Of a stretch of 64,000 nt of DNA, positions 15,824 to 23,797 are shown one piece after another. Below the pieces are notes generated by a model. The model saw nothing but the letters and a program-made list of their open reading frames with translations. It made no database searches and was not told where the DNA came from. Numbering within the stretch: position 1 is the first letter of the stretch; the number at the start of each line of letters is the position of its first letter. A program made the position numbers and the translations under genes. Source of the DNA: an uncultured Olegusella sp. (GTDB lineage Bacteria; Actinomycetota; Coriobacteriia; Coriobacteriales; Atopobiaceae); NCBI RefSeq assembly GCF_947253395.1, contig NZ_CAMXYY010000001.1, positions 1-64,000 on the forward strand, given 5' to 3'.

Positions 15824-17788
15824 ATGGCGTTAGATTACAAAGAGGCTGCAAGGGCTACGTTGGAGGCGATAGGAGGCGCGTCAAATGTCGTGTCTGCTGC
15901 CCACTGCGCCACCCGTCTGCGTCTCGTAATTGCCGATAACGGCAAAATTGACAAGGAGAAACTCGAAGATATCCCTGGTGCAAAGGGTAACTTTGAGGCT
16001 TCTGGTCAGCTGCAGATTATCTTTGGTACAGGCACCGTCGATAAAGTCTATGACGAATTTACCAGCCAAGGTGGCATCTCTGCAGCCAGCAAGGCTGACG
16101 TGAAGGCGGCTGCCGCCCAGAATCAAAACAAGTTTATGGCGGCCATCAAGGTTCTCTCTGACGTATTTGTACCCATCATCCCTGCAATCGTCGCTTCTGG
16201 TATGCTCATGGGAATCATGGGAGCAATTCCCTTCCTCTTCCCAGGCGTTGACCTTTCAGGCAATGTGTACTGGAAGATTGCAGGCCTGATTAATGCGTGC
16301 GCACTTGCAAACCTGCAGATTCTTCTCGGTTTTTCTGCTGCTACCGTCTTTGGTGGTAATCCTTATCTCGGCGCATCACTGGGCGCCTTGCTTATCAGCG
16401 GTGACTTCATCAACGCATATGCTGCATCATCTGCAATCGCTGATGGCTCGATGATTCGCTTTGATGTTATCCCTGGCGTCTATAACATCGACTGGGTTGG
16501 CTATCAGGGTCACGTTATCCCCATTCTTGTTGGTGTCTGGATTCTTTGTATCTTTGAGAAGCGTCTCCACAAGATTGTTCCCGAGATGTTTGACCTCTTC
16601 CTGACGCCACTGCTCTCTGTTGCTGCAGCCGCCTATATCACCATTCTTTTCATCGGCCCAGTCTTTGTATACCTTGAGAATGCAATCCTTGGTCTGCTAA
16701 TGGCGTTGCTCGCTATGCCCTTGGGTATTGGTAATGCAATCATCGGCCTTATCTACAGCCCCTCAGTTGTTACTGGTTTGCACCAGATGTATACCGCTAT
16801 CGACGTTTCGATGATTGCTCAGCATGGCGTTACCTACTGGCTGCCTCTTGCCTCTGCGGCAAACATTGCACAGGGTGGTGCCTGCCTAGCTGTTGCACTT
16901 AAGACGAGGTCTGACAAGACCAAGGCGTTGGCCATTCCCTCAGGCATCTCCTGCCTGCTTGGTATTACTGAGCCCGCCATCTTTGGTGTTAACCTGCCCA
17001 AGGTAAAGCCCTTCGCCGCAGGCATGGTTGGTTCTGCAGTTGGTTGCGTGATTTGCTACTTCACCAACCTTTCCGCATCTGGCACTGGTGTTACGGGTAT
17101 CTTTGGTATCCTGCTTTGCATTGCAAATCCCGTGGGCTACATCATCATGTTTGCTGCGGCCTTTGCAGTTGCCTTTGGTATCACCTGGACCATCTACTCT
17201 GATGATGCTGATGTAAAGAAGCAGGGCAAAAATCTGCCCGAGCAGGCTATAGCTTCCACTCAGGCTGCTGCCAACCAGACCGCAGCAGTTGCTGCAAGTG
17301 TTGCCCAGTCCAACCAAGGCGTCACTGCTCCCACCGATGCTGAGGTTATCTATACTCCTTGTGCAGGTCAGGCAGTCGCTCTCGACCAGGTATCTGACCC
17401 TGTTTTTGCTAGCAAAGCAATGGGCGATGGCGCAGCAGTGCTTCCTAGCGATGGCAAAATGTACGCTCCTGTTTCTGGCACCATTACTGTCCTTGCTGAA
17501 ACTGGCCATGCAATCGGCCTGCTTTCCGATGAGGGTGCAGAAATTTTGATTCACATTGGCATTGACACCGTCAACCTCAAGGGTGCTCCCTTTACGCCGC
17601 ATACCACCGTGGGTGCAGCAGTCAAGAAGGGCGACCTGCTGATGGAAGTTGACCTCGGTGCTATTAAGGCTGCCAACCTTGATTCGATGACCATGGTCAT
17701 TATTACCAACACCGACGAGTACAAAAATATCAACACTCATACTGGTGGCACGGTCAAAGCTGGTGCCCCGCTTATTGAGCTCGCGTAA
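15824..17788 (+). CDS. scrA: Sucrose-type PTS transporter, EIIBCA
   Basis: 654 residues. IIB domain at 1-90 with phospho-Cys28 in SAAHCATRLRL; IIC membrane domain at about 110-465; IIA (Glc-type) domain at about 500-654 with the phosphorylated His near 577 in LIHIGIDTVNLKG. It imports sucrose (or a related beta-fructoside/glucoside) as the 6-phosphate at the membrane. Substrate assignment rests on the adjacent fructokinase and GH32 hydrolase; trehalose and beta-glucoside permeases share the fold. ATG 15824 follows GGGAGGAAAT. It is the first gene of the scr operon. Confidence 0.9.
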   Translation: MALDYKEAARATLEAIGGASNVVSAAHCATRLRLVIADNGKIDKEKLEDIPGAKGNFEASGQLQIIFGTGTVDKVYDEFTSQGGISAASKADVKAAAAQNQNKFMAAIKVLSDVFVPIIPAIVASGMLMGIMGAIPFLFPGVDLSGNVYWKIAGLINACALANLQILLGFSAATVFGGNPYLGASLGALLISGDFINAYAASSAIADGSMIRFDVIPGVYNIDWVGYQGHVIPILVGVWILCIFEKRLHKIVPEMFDLFLTPLLSVAAAAYITILFIGPVFVYLENAILGLLMALLAMPLGIGNAIIGLIYSPSVVTGLHQMYTAIDVSMIAQHGVTYWLPLASAANIAQGGACLAVALKTRSDKTKALAIPSGISCLLGITEPAIFGVNLPKVKPFAAGMVGSAVGCVICYFTNLSASGTGVTGIFGILLCIANPVGYIIMFAAAFAVAFGITWTIYSDDADVKKQGKNLPEQAIASTQAAANQTAAVAASVAQSNQGVTAPTDAEVIYTPCAGQAVALDQVSDPVFASKAMGDGAAVLPSDGKMYAPVSGTITVLAETGHAIGLLSDEGAEILIHIGIDTVNLKGAPFTPHTTVGAAVKKGDLLMEVDLGAIKAANLDSMTMVIITNTDEYKNINTHTGGTVKAGAPLIELA

Positions 17789-17816
17789 GGCGCTTAGCTA
17801 AGAATGAGCAACTGTT

Positions 17817-17848
17817 GGGGCGGTCGCCGCGTGCGACTGCCCCTTCTT
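17817..17848 (+). terminator. Intercistronic hairpin between scrA and scrK
   Basis: GGGGCGGTCGC (17817-17827) pairs with GCGACTGCCCC (17833-17843) through one G-T wobble, around a five-base loop, followed by TTCTT. It may partially terminate transcription or protect the scrA mRNA 3' end, since the downstream genes lie in the same direction. Confidence 0.6.
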
Positions 17849-17879
17849 GGAATGAAGGACTCAAAAAAAGGAGCACGTC

Positions 17880-18830
17880 ATGATTGATGTTATTGCCCTC
17901 GGTGAAGTACTTATTGACTTTACGGATGCGGGTATTTCTGACGCTGGTCAAAAACTCTTTGAACGCAATCCTGGCGGCGCTCCTGCAAATGTGCTGGTAG
18001 CACTACAGCGTCTAGGACACCAAACTGCTTTTTTGGGCAAGGTTGGCGCCGATATGCATGGCGAGTTTTTGCGTGCCACGATGGTATCCAACAATATTAA
18101 TGTGCACGGTCTTTTGGTGGACCCTCGTTACTTCACGACGCTGGCTTTTGTTGCGCTTGATGAGCAAGGTGACCGCTCCTTTTCCTTCGCGCGTAAGCCC
18201 GGAGCAGATACGCAGATTGCTGCAGAAGAGGTGAATACCCAGCTTATCGAAGAGAGCAAAATCTTCCATATCGGATCGCTTTCATTGACCGATGAACCTG
18301 CGCGTGCAGCCACCTTTGCAGCACTGGAGACCGCCAAGGCTGCTGGTTGTGTGATGAGCTACGATCCCAATTATCGTGCTAACCTCTGGCCTAGTGTTTC
18401 TGCTGCCATAGAGCAAATGCGCGCTGTGTTGCCCTACATAGACATTATGAAAATGAGCGACAATGAGTGCGAGTTATTAACCGATATTGCGGACCCTGCT
18501 GAGGCTGCAAAAAAGATTGTGTCAGGCAAGGTCGATGTATGCTGTGTAACCCTAGGTTCTGAAGGTGCATTGGTATGCACCAAAGACGGTGTAGCTACGG
18601 TTCCTCCGTTCAAGACTGAGGTTGTGGACACCACGGGAGCGGGGGATGCCTTCTGGGGAGGCTTCCTTGCTGCCTTCTTAGAGAGCAGCTTGACTCCGGC
18701 AGACGTTACGCTTGAAGACGCAAAAAAGATGGCTCGTATGGGCAATGCGGAAGCTTCACTTTGTGTGCGCAAACGCGGAGGTATCCCTGCGATGCCTGAG
18801 CGTGCTAAGGTACTTGAGCTTCTTGCCTAA
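17880..18830 (+). CDS. scrK: Fructokinase (PfkB family)
   Basis: 316 residues. PfkB signatures: the N-terminal GEVLIDFTDAG and NPGGAPANVLVALQRLG, and the C-terminal DTTGAGDAFWGGFLAA with the catalytic Asp. It phosphorylates the fructose released by the following GH32 enzyme to fructose-6-phosphate. AAAAAAGGAGCACGTC precedes the ATG. Second gene of the scr operon. Other PfkB sugar kinases are possible by sequence alone, but the context is decisive. Confidence 0.9.
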   Translation: MIDVIALGEVLIDFTDAGISDAGQKLFERNPGGAPANVLVALQRLGHQTAFLGKVGADMHGEFLRATMVSNNINVHGLLVDPRYFTTLAFVALDEQGDRSFSFARKPGADTQIAAEEVNTQLIEESKIFHIGSLSLTDEPARAATFAALETAKAAGCVMSYDPNYRANLWPSVSAAIEQMRAVLPYIDIMKMSDNECELLTDIADPAEAAKKIVSGKVDVCCVTLGSEGALVCTKDGVATVPPFKTEVVDTTGAGDAFWGGFLAAFLESSLTPADVTLEDAKKMARMGNAEASLCVRKRGGIPAMPERAKVLELLA

Positions 18831-18887
18831 GTTCTGCTGAGTACCAATCCTTCTGCATGCACACGACATTCGAAGCAAAGGAGCATC

Positions 18888-20411
18888 ATGGCTGTAGACA
18901 TCAACTGGGATCCCAAGCACAATTGGCGCCTGAGATTCCATCTACAAACTCCAACAGGTGGTTTGACTGACCCTAACGGCTTGTCACAGCTCAATGGTGT
19001 GTACCATTGGTTTCACCAATACACACCAAGATGGCCTGCAGTGGGTCACGGTTGGGGTCATTGGACAAGCACCGATCTCATTAATTGGACCTTCCACGGT
19101 GAGGTGATTCGCCCTGATTGCGAGCTTGATCGCAATGGTGCCTACTCGGGCTCTGCACTCGTCAAAGACGGCAAGCTGTGGTGCTACTACACGGGCAACG
19201 TGCTTGAGCCTGGCGATTATGACTATGACTTTTCCGGACGTCTTGCCAACGAGAATCTCGTCATTTCTGAGGATGGTAATAATTTTAGCAAGAAAGTCTG
19301 CGTGCTCGACAACGCGGGCTATCCCGCCTATTGTTCCAATCATGTGCGTGATCCCAAAGTATGGGAGCAGGACGGTTTTTTGCACATGTTGCTGGGTGCA
19401 CGCACAATGGACAGCCGTGGTGCGGTTTTGCTTTATCGCTCAAGCGATGGTTATACATGGGAGCTAGAAGGCTCAGCAACGGCCTATAGCAAAAGTGGTT
19501 TTGGCTACATGTGGGAATGCCCTAATGTAGCACGCCTAGGTAATCGAGAGTTTCTCTTTGTTTGCCCTCAAGGTGTTCCCAAGCAGCCTTTTAAGTATCA
19601 AAACATTCACAACTGTGGTTACTTCTCTGTGGATGGCAAGGTCATTGATTTGCTTGGCCAAGATGCGGACAAGATGGATGCAACGGAACCGTATGCTTGT
19701 TTTGATGAGAATGATTTTGTCGAAACGGATTATGGTTTTGATTTTTATTGTCCACAGATTTTTGAAGATGAACAGGGGCGCGTGCTTTACGTAGGCTGGA
19801 TTGGCCTGCCAGACATCGAGTTTCAGTATGAGACGCCAACGCGCGAGTGGATGCATACGCTGACTCTACCACGTGAACTTTCGCTGAATGAAGCAGGTCG
19901 GGTGTGCTTTTGGCCTGTTAAGGAAACTGAGGCGCTGCGCAAGGCTCCTGTGGAATTTAGTGCAGAAGCAGCTCCTGGGGCGACGGGCTACGTTGGCTCG
20001 CAAACAACCTGCGATATGTTTGATGTAACAGGTGCACAAGCTGCATACTTCCCCAATGGCACAGCCGACGTGTTAATTGAAGCTATCCAAGGTGAGGGTC
20101 GTGTGATTATTGGCTCTGATTTGGAACTTTTCTTGCATGGGGATATGCTTGAGCTGGACTTCCAAAGTCCGTCGGGGCGCTGGCGTACCAACCGTCGTCT
20201 ACCACTTTCTGCCCTCAGTGCGGGTCGTGTTACCGATTTGCGTATTTTGGTGGATACCTCGGTCATTGAGATTTATATCAATGGTGGGGAAAAGACCATG
20301 ACTACGCGCTGGTATCCCCTCGATATTAAAAACTTGTACGTGACATCAACTTTACAGGCCCAGTACTCGGCGTGGGAGATGGGTGCTTTTGGCTTTGCAA
20401 ATGTTGGGTAA
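18888..20411 (+). CDS. scrB: GH32 sucrose-6-phosphate hydrolase / beta-fructosidase
   Basis: 507 residues, no signal peptide, so cytoplasmic. GH32 catalytic residues: nucleophile Asp28 in GLTDPNGL, Asp155 in VRDPKVW, acid/base Glu210 in MWECPN. A C-terminal beta-sandwich follows (about 370-505; DTSVIEIYINGGEKTMTTRWYP). It cleaves sucrose-6-phosphate delivered by the PTS into glucose-6-phosphate and fructose. It is closely similar in style to the GH32 gene at 26617-28104 (CSNHVRDPKVW, GYMWECP), suggesting a shared origin. GCAAAGGAGC precedes the ATG. Confidence 0.9.
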   Translation: MAVDINWDPKHNWRLRFHLQTPTGGLTDPNGLSQLNGVYHWFHQYTPRWPAVGHGWGHWTSTDLINWTFHGEVIRPDCELDRNGAYSGSALVKDGKLWCYYTGNVLEPGDYDYDFSGRLANENLVISEDGNNFSKKVCVLDNAGYPAYCSNHVRDPKVWEQDGFLHMLLGARTMDSRGAVLLYRSSDGYTWELEGSATAYSKSGFGYMWECPNVARLGNREFLFVCPQGVPKQPFKYQNIHNCGYFSVDGKVIDLLGQDADKMDATEPYACFDENDFVETDYGFDFYCPQIFEDEQGRVLYVGWIGLPDIEFQYETPTREWMHTLTLPRELSLNEAGRVCFWPVKETEALRKAPVEFSAEAAPGATGYVGSQTTCDMFDVTGAQAAYFPNGTADVLIEAIQGEGRVIIGSDLELFLHGDMLELDFQSPSGRWRTNRRLPLSALSAGRVTDLRILVDTSVIEIYINGGEKTMTTRWYPLDIKNLYVTSTLQAQYSAWEMGAFGFANVG

Positions 20412-20451
20412 GCTCCAGATAGCTAAGGTTTGCGCTATAAGGAGCTAAGCC

Positions 20452-21258
20452 GTGAAGCCAAAAATTGTTTTTTCTGATGTTGACGGTACTTTCGCAGATA
20501 AAGATCATCAGCCCATAGCAGCAGATGCGCCTGTTGTTCAAGCGCTCGTTGCTATGGGTGTACCTGTATGTTTGGTGTCTGCTCGTCCACCTCAAGGCCT
20601 CCGTCCTTTTCAACGGAGCTTGGGTTTTGACGGACCGATTGTGTGTTATTCAGGGGCGTATGTGTTGGACGAGATAGGGCGCACTCTTGCAAGCGAAATC
20701 ATCCCTATAGACGAAGCACGGGAGATTTATGCCTATCTTACGAAGAGCTTACCGAATATATGCGTAAATACCTACGGATTTGATGAGTGGGTTGTGGCCA
20801 ATCCTGACGATCCTCGTGTGAAACACGAAGAAAAACTCATACATGCTCGCGTACGTGCATCAACTGATATCGAGGGGATATTTGCTGCTACAGGTGTCCA
20901 TAAGTTTTTGTTGATGGGCAGTCCTGATGATATCCGCGCAGCAGAGCAAAGCGTGGGCGATCATTATCCCGAGCTCAATGTGGTGCGTTCCAGCCCAACG
21001 CTTTGTGAAGTCATGAGTAAGCGCGCATCGAAATCGGCTGGTGTTGCTCGTTTGTGTGAGCATTTTGGCTTGCTTACTGACGACGCAGTCGCTTTTGGTG
21101 ATGGCTATAACGATTTAGATATGATTGACGCTGTTGGCAGGAGTTTTGCTATGGCAAATGCGGTGCCCGCAGTAAAGGAAGCGGCGACCGATGTTATCGA
21201 GTGGACCAATGATGAATCTGGTGTCGCGCGTACCCTTGTCCAACTTTTTGAACTTTAA
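20452..21258 (+). CDS. HAD-superfamily (Cof-type) phosphatase
   Basis: 268 residues, GTG start with AAGGAG seven bases upstream. HAD motifs: FSDVDGTF (nucleophile Asp at 8), SARPP (motif II), the lysine-bearing KRASKSAGV segment, and FGDGYNDLDMI (motif IV). The large cap makes it a class IIB (Cof) member that acts on sugar phosphates or similar. It is the last gene of the scr operon (41 bp after scrB), so it may dephosphorylate a sugar phosphate that accumulates during sucrose use; the substrate is unknown. Confidence 0.85.
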   Translation: MKPKIVFSDVDGTFADKDHQPIAADAPVVQALVAMGVPVCLVSARPPQGLRPFQRSLGFDGPIVCYSGAYVLDEIGRTLASEIIPIDEAREIYAYLTKSLPNICVNTYGFDEWVVANPDDPRVKHEEKLIHARVRASTDIEGIFAATGVHKFLLMGSPDDIRAAEQSVGDHYPELNVVRSSPTLCEVMSKRASKSAGVARLCEHFGLLTDDAVAFGDGYNDLDMIDAVGRSFAMANAVPAVKEAATDVIEWTNDESGVARTLVQLFEL

Positions 21259-21278
21259 TCTCTCAATTTAAGCGTAAA

Positions 21279-21314
21279 AAGAAGGGTACCGCAGAAATAT
21301 GCAGCACCCTTCTT
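21279..21314. terminator. Bidirectional terminator between convergent HAD genes
   Basis: AAGAAGGGT (21279-21287) pairs perfectly with ACCCTTCTT (21306-21314), with A-rich and T-rich flanks. It can serve both the scr operon and the opposing HAD gene. Confidence 0.8.
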
Positions 21315-21333
21315 ATCGTTATGTGTGGTGATA

Positions 21334-22233
21334 CTAGACTTCGTACCACTCGCCTTTAAGTGCGTGCTCAAGCCATTTGGCAACGCCGTCTTCCCACATG
21401 CTATCGACGATACAGGTGGCCTGAGCTTTGACTTCATCAGACGCATTGTCCACTGCTACAAAGGTGCCCACATAAGGCACCATAGGTAGATCATTGCCTG
21501 AGTCACCAAAAGCTACAAGTTGTGACTTGTTGAGGCCAAGCTCTTTGCGTACCCATTCGATGCCAAAGCCCTTTTCAACACCTTTGAGCGTAATCTCAAT
21601 TTCTGTGGGAGTTACCGTGGCAATCTGCAAATCACCGCGCTTTTCGAGTTCAGCCACATTGCGAGCAAGGTCTTTTGCTGTGTTAAAGCAGGCCCCCATC
21701 TTCTCGACAAAGTTTGTCTTATCATCAACTGCCAGGATTTGCGGTTTGATGTCTTCGACGGTAAAACGATTGGGCTGGCTTGTGATTTCATCGCTGAGAC
21801 CTTCATCGCTCAAGGTACTCTCGCTGTCAATGCGATGTACCGCTTGGGTCATGTAGGATACGAGGCGATTCTCAAAATAAGCTCCTGTTGAGGTGAGCAC
21901 ATTGAGGCCTGCGCCGCGGGAATGTAGCCAATGTGCCAGCTCAAGTGCCATAGTGCGGGGAATTGCTTTGCTGAGCAGATGATTGCCATCCGCATCAAGA
22001 ATTTGTCCACCATTGACAGTGATGTAGTAGTCAATGCAGGGAAGTTTAACTACATCGGGCACGATGGGAAAGTTACGCCCCGTGGAGATCACGTTGATAC
22101 AGCCTGCTGCATGCACCGCTTCCATTGCAGCTATTGTGCGCCGAGAGATGTAGGTCAAATCCAAAATAGTGCCATCTAGGTCATAAAATGCTGCACCAAT
22201 ACCTTGGGGATTGTGCGAGTTTGCGGGTAGCAT
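21334..22233 (-). CDS. HAD-superfamily (Cof-type) phosphatase
   Basis: 299 residues. HAD motifs: FYDLDGTILD (about 16-25), STGRN (motif II, about 51-55), LKGVEKGFGI with the conserved Lys, and FGDSGNDLPMV (motif IV). It belongs to class IIB with a C2 cap and shows little similarity to its convergent neighbour beyond family motifs. AGGAG lies before the ATG. Its start codon is only 28 bp from the left inverted repeat of the IS110 element, so its native promoter is probably displaced or supplied by the element. Substrate unknown. Confidence 0.83.
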   Translation of the reverse strand: MLPANSHNPQGIGAAFYDLDGTILDLTYISRRTIAAMEAVHAAGCINVISTGRNFPIVPDVVKLPCIDYYITVNGGQILDADGNHLLSKAIPRTMALELAHWLHSRGAGLNVLTSTGAYFENRLVSYMTQAVHRIDSESTLSDEGLSDEITSQPNRFTVEDIKPQILAVDDKTNFVEKMGACFNTAKDLARNVAELEKRGDLQIATVTPTEIEITLKGVEKGFGIEWVRKELGLNKSQLVAFGDSGNDLPMVPYVGTFVAVDNASDEVKAQATCIVDSMWEDGVAKWLEHALKGEWYEV

Positions 22234-22261
22234 GTACTGCTCCTATCTTTTAGCTGTTGCA

Positions 22262-22286
22262 TTTGAGAGCTGAATATCGAATGCTT
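22262..22286 (+). repeat. Left inverted repeat of the IS110 element
   Basis: This 25-bp copy begins TTTGAGAGCTGAATATCG. Its reverse complement recurs at 23697-23721 with a single C/T change. Confidence 0.8.
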
Positions 22287-22299
22287 TTAGATGCAATGC

Positions 22300-22480
22300 A
22301 GATTCTGGCGGGTAGGGATGCCGACATGTTAGCTGAGGCTACAAGACCTCGCAAAGGAGAGTGGCATCCTACCCCATCTAGAGCAGGCCGCGAATTAGCT
22401 GGATGAGGAACTTCTCTTCTTGTTACCTCGGATCTCTTTTAGGAGGTTGCGGTTCTAGGTGTTAGGTAGGCCCGTCGCAG
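22300..22480 (+). ncRNA. Candidate IS110 bridge RNA
   Basis: Between the left repeat and the transposase lies a strongly foldable noncoding stretch. GGGTAGGGATGCC (22310-22322) pairs with GGCATCCTACCC (22363-22374) with one bulge, enclosing an inner hairpin GAGG/CCTC (22335-22338 with 22347-22350). A further stem-loop GAGGAAC/GTTACCTC (22405-22411 with 22422-22429) carries a 10-nt loop. IS110 elements make a bridge RNA with guide loops from this position. Assignment is by position and folding only. Confidence 0.55.
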
Positions 22481-22498
22481 TCACAAAAGGAGGTCAAG

Positions 22499-23683
22499 AT
22501 GATCTATGTAGGTGTGGATATCGCAAAGATAGACCACGTGATTGCAGCAGTGGACGAACAGGGAGAAGAACTTGGCAAGTCCATGGGCTTTAAGAACTCA
22601 GCTCAAGGCTTCGAGCATGCCATAAGCTGGCTTGAGGGGGTAGCTAAGGAGCCGAAAGACGTGGTTGTCGGTATGGAGGCCACTGGCCACTACTGGATGG
22701 CCTGCTACGCCTACCTTTTATCCCACGACTATGCGGTCTGTGTTATCAACCCCATGCAGGTCAGAGCTGTCCGCAGGCTCAAGGGGCTTTCCGGCGTCAA
22801 GAACGACTGGGTGGACAGCCGCCTTATAGCCGAGACCCTGCGCATAGGACAGTTCGACACAACCAAACTTGCCACCGATGAGGTGCAGTCGCTGCGTACA
22901 CTCTCGCGCTACCTGCAGTCGCTCAAAGCAGAGCTTGCTGAGGTAAAGACTCAGTGCATCTGTCTTATGGATTCCTACTTCCCTGAGTTCGACGGCGTCT
23001 TCTCGAATATGTTTTCCCAAGGCGCTAGGGCTGTGCTCTTAAAGTCACCTTTACCCTTTGAGCTCAAGCGCAGAAGACAGGACTCACTTACCCGAGACAT
23101 CCAAGAGGCCTCAAGGCAAAAAGAGGGGGCTGCCCGTGGCAAGGCAGAAGAGCTCAGACGGCGCGCTAAGGCATCAGTAGGCATTGCGCTAGGACAACAG
23201 GCCGCATCGTTTCAGCTGCGCTCCCTCGTACGCCAGATGGACTTTCTCGACGAGGAGTGCGCCAAGGTCTTAAAGCTTGTGAGAGAACTCCTTGAGAAGG
23301 TTGAGCCCCTCATTTTGACCATCCCTGGTATCTCCTACACGACCGGTGCTCAGATCGTCTCAGAGATAGGTGATATCTCTAGATTCAAAAACGCCTCCGC
23401 CCTCGTAAGCTACGCGGGGCTGAACTCACAGGTGAGCCAGTCGGGCAAGTTTGACAGTGGGGGCGGTCCCATCACCAAGCATGGCTCGCCCTACCTCAGG
23501 AGGGCAATCTGGCTTGCGGCCAGCAGAGCCTACCAGTACGACTTGAAGCTTAAAGCCTTCTACGACAAGAAACGCTGCGAGGGAAAGCCTCATAGGGTGG
23601 CTGTAACGGCTGTAGCAAGAAAACTGTGCCACATTGTTTTTGCTGTCATGCGTGATCAGGCTCCCTACGATCCCAATCGCTAG
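22499..23683 (+). CDS. IS110-family transposase
   Basis: 394 residues. The N-terminal DEDD (RuvC-like) domain shows GVDIAK (Asp7), GMEATGHYW with the Glu, and KNDWVDSRLIAE with two Asp. The C-terminal Transposase_20 domain has IPGISYTTGAQIVSEIGDISRF and the catalytic serine region KHGSPYLRRAIW. Intact, with no frameshift. AAAGGAGG precedes the ATG. Family knowledge: RNA-guided recombinase using a bridge RNA from the element end. Confidence 0.95.
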   Translation: MIYVGVDIAKIDHVIAAVDEQGEELGKSMGFKNSAQGFEHAISWLEGVAKEPKDVVVGMEATGHYWMACYAYLLSHDYAVCVINPMQVRAVRRLKGLSGVKNDWVDSRLIAETLRIGQFDTTKLATDEVQSLRTLSRYLQSLKAELAEVKTQCICLMDSYFPEFDGVFSNMFSQGARAVLLKSPLPFELKRRRQDSLTRDIQEASRQKEGAARGKAEELRRRAKASVGIALGQQAASFQLRSLVRQMDFLDEECAKVLKLVRELLEKVEPLILTIPGISYTTGAQIVSEIGDISRFKNASALVSYAGLNSQVSQSGKFDSGGGPITKHGSPYLRRAIWLAASRAYQYDLKLKAFYDKKRCEGKPHRVAVTAVARKLCHIVFAVMRDQAPYDPNR

Positions 23684-23696
23684 GAGCGGTCTTTGG

Positions 23697-23721
23697 AAGC
23701 ATTCGATATTCAACTCTCAAA
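23697..23721 (-). repeat. Right inverted repeat of the IS110 element
   Basis: Reverse complement of 22262-22286 with 24 of 25 bases identical. It lies 13 bp after the transposase stop codon. Confidence 0.8.
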
Positions 23722-23797
23722 GTGCAGTAAACGCTTGCTTGTCTAAGGTTGAAACTTTAGTTTTCAGGTCTTGACTTCATATAGCTGGTCTCCTTTG

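Larger units (their letters stand above)
22262..23721 (+). mobile_element. IS110-family insertion sequence
   Basis: A single transposase gene flanked by a 25-bp inverted repeat (22262-22286 and 23697-23721) with one mismatch. The span of about 1.46 kb suits IS110/IS1111. The exact ends may lie a few bases outside the repeats. A structured noncoding segment precedes the transposase. It sits between a HAD gene and the 3' end of the sucrose phosphorylase gene, inside the sugar island. Confidence 0.75.

Noticed and set aside
16940..17740. 266-codon minus-strand frame opposite scrA
   Set aside because: It is antisense to the IIC/IIA coding region, with no family resemblance.
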